From: Palsa-504 sp963744575
GTDB taxonomy: Bacteria > Actinomycetota > Actinomycetes > Streptosporangiales > Streptosporangiaceae
Assembly: GCA_963744575.1 (NCBI GenBank)
Contig: CAVUUF010000023.1
Coordinates: forward strand, 1 to 64,000
Direction of reading: 5' to 3'
DNA: 64,000 bases
Position numbers and translations under genes: made by a program. Below, piece after piece: positions 58,766 to 64,000 of this stretch. The notes beneath the pieces were generated by a model, which worked only from the letters and a program-made list of their open reading frames with translations, had not been told where the DNA came from and ran no database searches. Numbering within the stretch: the first letter of the stretch is position 1; every line of letters begins with the position of its first letter.

Positions 58766-60540
58766 TGCGCACGCTCCTTCTTCGGGTTGGGTTGCCCCCG
58801 AGGGCACCGGGGCGCCCGGCTGAGGCCGGGCACGATCCTGCGTCCGGCCTGCCCCCGGCTGAGGTCCATGATCGCCGGGTAGCCGGCCGGGTCGACGCTG
58901 GCATCGATCACGGTGGGACCGGGGCGGCGCAGCGCGGCCGCCAGCGCCGCGGCCAGGTCCCGCTCGGTGCTGACCGCGGCGCCCGCGGCGCCCAGCGCGG
59001 CCGCGGCGGCCGCGAACGAGACGGGCCGGTAGCTGACTGCCTCCTCGCCGCCCTGCCCGGCCGGTTTCTGCTTGATCTTGATCAGGCTGAGCGCGGCGTC
59101 GTTGAAGACGATCACGACGACCCGCAGGGACAGCCGGACGGCGGTCTCGATCTCGGCCAGCGTCATGCCCAGGCCGCCGTCCCCGGTGAAGGCCACCACC
59201 GGCACCCGCGGCGCGCACAGCGCGGCGGCGATGGCGGCCGGCAGCGCGTAGCCCATGGTGGCCAGGCCGCTGGAGACGAGCAGCCGGTGCGGCTCGGGCA
59301 CCTCCCACAGCGGCATGGCGACCAGCATGTGCGCGCCCGCGTCCACCGCGGCGATCGTCTCCGCCGGGGTATGCGCCCGCACCGTCGTGACCACCTGCTG
59401 CGGGGCCAGCCGCCCGGGCGCGGCGACGGCCGCCGCGGCGAGCCGCGCCGCGGCGTCCGCCTGAGCGGCGCGCCCGGCACCCGGCGGCCAGTCGTGGGCA
59501 GGCGCGTCGGCGAGCACCCCGGCCGTGCCGGCCAGCGGCATCTCCAGGTTGGTCGCGCCGGTGAAGTAGCCGTCCCCCATCGCAGCGGCAGGGCCGGTCC
59601 CCGGCTCGGTGACCAGGATGGTCCGCGCCGGGTAGTCCCACCGCGCCGGGATCATCTCGGCCTCGTCCACGCCCAGGCCGACGATGAGATCGGCGGCGCT
59701 GAGCAGCGGCCACTCCGTCGTGCCCCCGGTGACCAGGCCCGCCGCCTCGGCGGCCGGGTCCGGCACGATGCCGCGGGCCCGGTAGGTGTGCAGCGCCGGG
59801 ATGCCGCGCCCGGCCAGCGCCCGCCGGATCTCCGCGGTGTGCGGTATCGCACCGGTGCCGAGCAGCAGCACCGGGCGCCGGGCCGCGCCCACCGCCGCGG
59901 CCAGGTACGATGCGTTCCCGGCCGCGCCGCTGCCGTCCGGGCCCCGGCCGTCCGCAGCGCTGCCGTCGGGGGCCCGGCCATGGGCAGCGCTGCCGTCGGG
60001 GCGGCCGGCCTGGGCGGTGTCGTCCATGGTGGCGATGACCGGCCCGGCCGGCGCCGTCAGCGCCGTCCGGACGATCCGCCTGGCCGCCTCGCCCGCGCCC
60101 CGGCCGCCGACGGTGACCGCCGCCTTGGCCACCGAACGGCCCAGCGCCGCCTGGTCGATCCGCTGGTGGCTGATCCGGTCAGCGTCTGCGGCCAGGACCG
60201 TGTCCGCGATCACCACCACGGGCAGCCGGTCCAGGGCCGCGTGCGCGATGCCGTTGACCGCGCTGGCCAGCCCCGGTCCCCGGGTGACGACCACGGCCCC
60301 CGGCGCACCGGTGAGCCCGGCGTACGTGGCCGCCATGATCACCGCGGCGGTCTCGCCGCGGGCCAGCACGAAGCGCAGGCCGGCCGCCGCCGCGGCCCCC
60401 ACCACGTCCAGATTCGGCCCGCCGCCCGGCACGCCGAACATCAGCCGCGTGCCCGCCCCGGCCAGCGCCCGCACGATCGCCTCGGCTGCCGGGTCGGCCG
60501 GGACGGCCTGCCCCGGGGCGCGGGCGGTACTGGCTTCCAA
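58762..60540 (-). CDS. thiamine diphosphate-dependent enzyme, acetolactate synthase-like
   Basis: A 592-residue ThDP enzyme in the AHAS/oxalyl-CoA decarboxylase superfamily. The PYR domain has FGVPGGGPNLDVV, the catalytic Glu in LARGETAAVIMAATYAGLTG and VTRGPGLASAVNGIAHA; the PP domain has the GDG...N cofactor motif (FTGDGGLGMTLAEIETAVRL to VIVFNDAAL). An internal linker (about 178-205) is a PDGSAAHGR-type tandem repeat. No regulatory small subunit gene follows, so a catabolic or secondary-metabolite role is more likely than valine synthesis. It is first in a coupled minus-strand cluster with the PPOX and FAD genes. The start is at 60540. Confidence 0.85.
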   Translation of the reverse strand: MEASTARAPGQAVPADPAAEAIVRALAGAGTRLMFGVPGGGPNLDVVGAAAAAGLRFVLARGETAAVIMAATYAGLTGAPGAVVVTRGPGLASAVNGIAHAALDRLPVVVIADTVLAADADRISHQRIDQAALGRSVAKAAVTVGGRGAGEAARRIVRTALTAPAGPVIATMDDTAQAGRPDGSAAHGRAPDGSAADGRGPDGSGAAGNASYLAAAVGAARRPVLLLGTGAIPHTAEIRRALAGRGIPALHTYRARGIVPDPAAEAAGLVTGGTTEWPLLSAADLIVGLGVDEAEMIPARWDYPARTILVTEPGTGPAAAMGDGYFTGATNLEMPLAGTAGVLADAPAHDWPPGAGRAAQADAAARLAAAAVAAPGRLAPQQVVTTVRAHTPAETIAAVDAGAHMLVAMPLWEVPEPHRLLVSSGLATMGYALPAAIAAALCAPRVPVVAFTGDGGLGMTLAEIETAVRLSLRVVVIVFNDAALSLIKIKQKPAGQGGEEAVSYRPVSFAAAAAALGAAGAAVSTERDLAAALAAALRRPGPTVIDASVDPAGYPAIMDLSRGQAGRRIVPGLSRAPRCPRGQPNPKKERAQ

Positions 60541-60630
60541 CGAGGCTCCTCTTCAGCCGGTCATTCTGTGCTGCCGCTGGTACGTGGCCGAGGGCGGGAA
60601 ACCCAGCCCGTTCGGTTGTCAACATCTTCT

Positions 60631-60950
60631 AGTTGATCATCCTGGCGCAGAGCGCGGCCACCTCGCGGGCCTACGCCGGGAAGTACGAGGAGCCGTTCAG
60701 CGAGGCCACCGATCTGACCGGCCTGGGTGCCGCCAACGTCGCCGCCGCGTTCTCCGGCACGTTCGTGGTCAACGGCAGCCCGACCAAGGCCCAGATAGTC
60801 GACACCGCGGGCGGCCGCAGCCAGCTGTCCCCGCTCACCGCCGCCGCCGCGGTCCTCCTGGTGCTCGTGCTGCTCACCGGGCCGCTGGCCTATCTGCCGG
60901 ATGCCGTGCTGGCGGCGGTGGTCTTCCTGATCGCCACACCGCTGGCTGAG
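60631..60950 (+). pseudogene. SulP anion transporter fragment
   Basis: The frame reads LIILAQSAATSRAYAGKYEE, SEATDLTGLGAANVAAAFSG and TFVVNGSPTKAQIVDTAGGR, then LLTGPLAYLPDAVLAAVVFL. This is an internal block of SulP-family transporters (helices 8-11). The N-terminal 250-300 residues and the STAS domain are both missing, and no start with a ribosome site exists. The flanking genes are intact, so this is a small leftover. Similarity ends near 60945, just before the asparaginase gene. Confidence 0.75.
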
Positions 60951-60985
60951 GAGTCCTCATTGTGCCCCGCGGTTAGGCTGGCCCG

Positions 60986-61999
60986 GTGACCGGCTCTGAT
61001 CCGTCCGCCGCCCGGGTGGCGGTGTTCACCCTCGGCGGCACCATCGCGGTGGCGCCCGCCGCGGCGGGCGCGGTCCCTGCGCTGACCGGGCGGCAACTGC
61101 TCGACGCCGTGCCCGGTCTCGACGGCTTCGGCGCCGATGTCGAGCTGCACGACTTCCGGCAACTGCCCGGCGCCTCCCTGTCCATCGGCGACGTCTTCGA
61201 CCTGGTCGCCGCGATCAGGGAGCAATTCGCGTCGGGCGCGGCCGGCGCCGTGGTGATCCAGGGCACTGACACGATCGAGGAGACCGCGTTCCTGCTCGAC
61301 CTGCTGCACGCCGGCCCCGAGGCTGTCGTCGTCACCGGGGCGATGCGCACCCCCGCCACGGCCGGAGCCGACGGCCCGGCCAACATCCTCGCCGCCGTGC
61401 AGGCGGCGGCCAGCCCGCGGCTGCGCGACCTCGGCTGCGTGGTGGTGTTCGCCGACGAGATCCACGCCGCCCGCTTCGTCCGCAAGACCGACGCCACCAG
61501 CGTCACCGCGTTCAGCTCGCCGTCGGCGGGACCGCTGGGGCGGCTCGTTGACGGCGAGCCGTGCCTGCTCACCCGCCCGGCCTGGCGGTTCACCGCGCCC
61601 CTGGCCGGGCGGCCGGGGCCAGTGCGCACCGGCCTGATCGCCCTGGCCCTGGGCGACGACGGCGAACTGCTCCGGGCCGCGGCCGGACGCTTCGACGGGC
61701 TGGTGGTGGCCGCGTTCGGCGCCGGGCACGTGCCCGCCGTCACCATCCCGGTCCTGGCCGGCCTGGCCGGGCAGATCCCGGTGGTCTTCGCGTCCCGGAC
61801 GGGCCAGGGTTCGGTGCTGGCCGGCGTCTACGGTTACCCGGGCTCCGAGCGGGACCTGCTCGGCCGCGGCCTGCTCGGCGCCGGCTTCCTCGATCCGCTC
61901 AAGGCCCGGCTGCTGCTGCACGTCCTGCTGGCGCGCGGGGCCGGCCGCGCGGAGATCGCGGCCGCGTTCCTGGCCGCGGGCGGCTCTGGGCCGCGGTAA
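60986..61999 (+). CDS. L-asparaginase, type I/II fold
   Basis: A 337-residue asparaginase that hydrolyses asparagine to aspartate and ammonia. The nucleophile is Thr19 in TLGGTIA, and the second catalytic Thr94-Asp95 pair lies in VIQGTDTIEET. VVVTGAMRTPATAGADGPAN and FADEIHAARFVRKTDATSVT (with the catalytic Lys) complete the active-site set. There is no signal peptide, so it is cytoplasmic. The GTG start at 60986 has no strong ribosome site. It is a single gene between the SulP remnant and a lipoprotein gene on the other strand. Confidence 0.93.
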   Translation: MTGSDPSAARVAVFTLGGTIAVAPAAAGAVPALTGRQLLDAVPGLDGFGADVELHDFRQLPGASLSIGDVFDLVAAIREQFASGAAGAVVIQGTDTIEETAFLLDLLHAGPEAVVVTGAMRTPATAGADGPANILAAVQAAASPRLRDLGCVVVFADEIHAARFVRKTDATSVTAFSSPSAGPLGRLVDGEPCLLTRPAWRFTAPLAGRPGPVRTGLIALALGDDGELLRAAAGRFDGLVVAAFGAGHVPAVTIPVLAGLAGQIPVVFASRTGQGSVLAGVYGYPGSERDLLGRGLLGAGFLDPLKARLLLHVLLARGAGRAEIAAAFLAAGGSGPR

Positions 62000-62014
62000 A
62001 CCGCCGCGGGCCGG

Positions 62015-62776
62015 TCAGCCCGCCGCGCTCTGGCTGTGGTCCGCGGGCTTCTTCTTCCGCCTCATCATGACGATCCAGCCCACGATCGCGCCCACCGCGC
62101 CGATGGCCGCGGCTATGGATCCGATCGTGTCGATGTCCCCCAGCACGCTTTTCGTCGTGGCGGCGATCTCCTGATGGCTTTGCTGCTGGTGGTAGGCGGA
62201 GGTGGCAACCACGTTGACGCCGACGTTGATGATCTCCTCGCTCAGGGACTGCGTCGAGCCCTGGTCATAGGTATCCGCCCGCAGCGTGATCAGCGCGGGC
62301 CCGGGGGCGCCCGCGGCCACGTTCCACCACCACTGGGCCTGCTGGCCCCTGGCCAGCACCGGCTGGGTCTGGCCGGACTCGCTGCTGCACGTCAGGTTGC
62401 CGCACCGGACGATCTGCACGCCCACGATGCCGCCGGCCGGCACGTCCTGCTGGAAGACGCTCATCCCGTTGAACGCGGTGAGCTGGACTTGCTGCGGGCC
62501 GGTGCCGACGTCGGTCACGGTGACCTCGAACTGGGTCGTCGCGGCCGTGTTCAGGGCGCCGAGATGACTGTAGGACAGGATGCCCCGGTCCAGCGACTGG
62601 CGGTCCCTGGTGAGCTTGGCCACGTACAGCTGCTGCTGTGACTGTGCCTCGGCGCCGGTCCCTGAGCTCCCGGCGCTGCTGTTAGGGCTCTGGCTGTTGG
62701 AGCACCCGGCGGCCAGCGCGACGAGCAGCAGGCCGAGCGATGCCGTGGCCAGGCAGCGGCGTGATACGTAAGTCAC
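62015..62776 (-). CDS. lipoprotein with C-terminal membrane helix
   Basis: A 253-residue protein with a lipobox LAAGC (lipidated Cys25) after a signal peptide, a Ser-rich linker, and a beta-rich extracytoplasmic domain (about 60-190) with two Cys residues close together (RCGNLTCSS). Unusually for a lipoprotein, it ends with a membrane helix (AIGAVGAIVGWIVMM) and a basic RRKKKP tail, giving two membrane anchors with the central domain outside. I do not recognise the domain. ATG 62776. The following DUF190 gene lies upstream on the same strand with 45 bp between them. Confidence 0.72.
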   Translation of the reverse strand: MTYVSRRCLATASLGLLLVALAAGCSNSQSPNSSAGSSGTGAEAQSQQQLYVAKLTRDRQSLDRGILSYSHLGALNTAATTQFEVTVTDVGTGPQQVQLTAFNGMSVFQQDVPAGGIVGVQIVRCGNLTCSSESGQTQPVLARGQQAQWWWNVAAGAPGPALITLRADTYDQGSTQSLSEEIINVGVNVVATSAYHQQQSHQEIAATTKSVLGDIDTIGSIAAAIGAVGAIVGWIVMMRRKKKPADHSQSAAG

Positions 62777-62821
62777 CGTGCCCTCCCCCTTCGTGCTTCG
62801 CGAGAGGCGTGCCTGGGCCTC

Positions 62822-64000
62822 TCAGTAGGGCAGAGGCGGCGCGGGCGGGGCTTGATACACGGCGCCGGCCTGTCCGAGCAGGGCTCGCCGCCGGGGACCG
62901 AGATCGTAGTCCGCCTGCACCTCGGCCAGCACGGCGGCGAGGGCCTGCGGTAGTGGGCCACCACGTGCTCGATGCGAACCTGGTGCGCGCGGCTGCCGAG
63001 CCCGGCATGCCTGGCAGCGTAACCGGCCGGCACCGCGGGAGCGGCCGCGCAGGTGATGGCTGGCCAGCCGGGTCCCGCCGCGCTGGCGCTCGGCGCTGCT
63101 GGCGCGCATGGCCGGGATGGTCTCGCTGGTGACGAGCCCGCGTTCGGCGGTGAGCTCGTCGATGACGGAAAACGCCGCGGGAATGCGGCCGGGCGCGTCG
63201 ATGACGATCGTGACGGCGGGCACGTGGCGGCCCAGCTGCAGCAGGCGGTCGCCGTGCGGGGCGTGGTCGCCGTGGAAGCCCCAGATGCCGCGCTGGGTGG
63301 TGGCGCCGCTGATCCCGGCCGCACGCAGCCGGCCGACGATGGCCCGGTGGACCGGCTGGCCGCGGTGCTGGGTGGCCTCGGAGGTGTAGACCATGAGCTT
63401 CTGCCACAGGGCCATGCCGTGCTCGTCGGTGCCGGGCAGCGCGTCGGGGGCGGCCAGGAGATGCCCGTCCCGCTTGCAGACGCGGACGTGTTCGAGGGTG
63501 AGCAGCGGGCGCCGCAGCAGCGCGCCGAGTTCGGGGAGGACCCCGGCGATCCGCTCGGCCGGGCCGACGGCGATGACCATCATCGGGACCTCGGCGTTGC
63601 GGTTGAAGAACGCGGCCCGCTCGCGGCGGCCGTGCGCGGTGCCGTCGACGCCGAGCAGGGCGGTGGCGCCGTCGATGCCGCGACGGTACAGCAGGTCGCA
63701 GACCGCGATGAAGGCGGCCACCCGGCCGGCCCGTTCCTGGCGGCCCAGGTAGACGGTCAGCTTGGCCGTCTCACCCAGGTCCGCGGGCAGCGATGCGGGG
63801 CCGGTGACGTCGGTCAGCAGCCGGGCCCGCTCCAGGGTGACCAGGCCGGTGGGGTTCAGCTCGGCCGCCGGGCCGAGCACCGCCTCGATGCGGGGCCGGG
63901 TGTCGACCGCGATCGCGATCAGCGGCAGGTCCTCCGACAGGGTCAGGGAGCGGTCGGTGCGCAGGTGGTGCTTGAGGCCGAACCCTTCGGTGCCGCGCAG
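62822..64000 (-). CDS. DUF190-domain protein, 5' end beyond the window
   Basis: The frame is open to the window edge, so at least 392 residues are encoded and the start is missing. Recurrent DUF190 blocks are seen: KLTVYLGRQERAGRVAAFIA, then LYRRGIDGATALLGVDGTAH, and a second set LWQKLMVYTSEATQHRGQPV with AAGISGATTQRGIWGFHGDH. A linker LSEDLPLIAIAVDTRPRIEA lies before the first. The protein is thus a tandem of DUF190 modules (GlnB/PII-like ferredoxin fold), often found with CrcB fluoride channels. After AERGLVTSETIPAMRA the last 100 residues are Arg/Ala-rich and lack similarity, possibly a frameshifted tail. Confidence 0.8.
   Translation of the reverse strand: MRGTEGFGLKHHLRTDRSLTLSEDLPLIAIAVDTRPRIEAVLGPAAELNPTGLVTLERARLLTDVTGPASLPADLGETAKLTVYLGRQERAGRVAAFIAVCDLLYRRGIDGATALLGVDGTAHGRRERAAFFNRNAEVPMMVIAVGPAERIAGVLPELGALLRRPLLTLEHVRVCKRDGHLLAAPDALPGTDEHGMALWQKLMVYTSEATQHRGQPVHRAIVGRLRAAGISGATTQRGIWGFHGDHAPHGDRLLQLGRHVPAVTIVIDAPGRIPAAFSVIDELTAERGLVTSETIPAMRASSAERQRGGTRLASHHLRGRSRGAGRLRCQACRARQPRAPGSHRARGGPLPQALAAVLAEVQADYDLGPRRRALLGQAGAVYQAPPAPPLPY

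Overview
The window is very GC-rich (roughly 70%, with strong G/C at third codon positions) and reads as a chromosomal segment of a soil-type actinomycete. Supporting marks are GTG/TTG starts, GGAGG ribosome sites, a mycofactocin locus, an MTB12-like lipoprotein, DUF3618 and DUF3072 proteins, a short Rho paralogue, a selenocysteine formate dehydrogenase and many MFS, SDR and TetR/MarR-type genes. The family cannot be fixed from sequence alone; Streptosporangiales- or Streptomyces-like lineages would fit. No rRNA, tRNA or CRISPR array was seen.

Layout. 1-7.7 kb is a worn accessory zone: a zinc-ribbon protein, a GT-C-like membrane protein, a frameshifted IS1380 transposase abutting a truncated IS110 transposase, about 1 kb of non-coding DNA with a DnaA-box-like cluster, a small hydrophobic protein, a long hairpin, and remnants of an aph-like kinase and of proS. 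7.9-11.8 kb holds an MFS exporter, an MTB12-like lipoprotein, an Smr protein, gluconokinase and YceI. 11.9-17 kb is a three-gene formate dehydrogenase operon (Mo/Sec catalytic subunit with in-frame UGA and a hairpin, Fe-S subunit, NrfD membrane subunit). 17.2-23.4 kb holds a short Rho, a transglutaminase-like protein, a glutamine cyclotransferase and a lipoprotein/FtsH-like pair. 23.7-28.7 kb holds DUF3618, YnfA, an Orn/Lys/Arg decarboxylase-like enzyme, a structured intergenic region and a frameshifted MFS gene.

28.8-39.5 kb carries a DEAD-box helicase, a PfkB-like kinase, a ureA remnant, the msrB-msrA repair pair, a hydrolase, a 1420-residue Lhr helicase and a broken zwf. 39.6-43.7 kb is a compact mycofactocin locus: mftR diverges from mftA-mftB-mftC, followed by an ABM protein and a mycofactocin-type SDR; mftD, mftE and mftF are not present. 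43.7-50.7 kb holds a rhomboid protease, an SSB, a LysR/EamA divergent pair, a DUF3072 protein and an unusual fusion of an endonuclease Q-like module with a UvrD-type helicase. 50.7-64 kb holds a MarR/ABC exporter pair, a minus-strand cluster (ThDP enzyme, PPOX-fold protein, FAD monooxygenase, ECF41-like sigma factor, acetyltransferase), an asparaginase, a lipoprotein and the 3' part of a DUF190 gene.

Themes. About ten genes are broken or are fragments, and two more (the mycofactocin SDR and EamA) have lost their expected stop codons. A small family of intergenic hairpins begins with a shared 11-mer, and the two intact copies have the same geometry but different stem sequences. This family, the EndoQ-UvrD fusion and the reduced mycofactocin locus are the leads most worth following.
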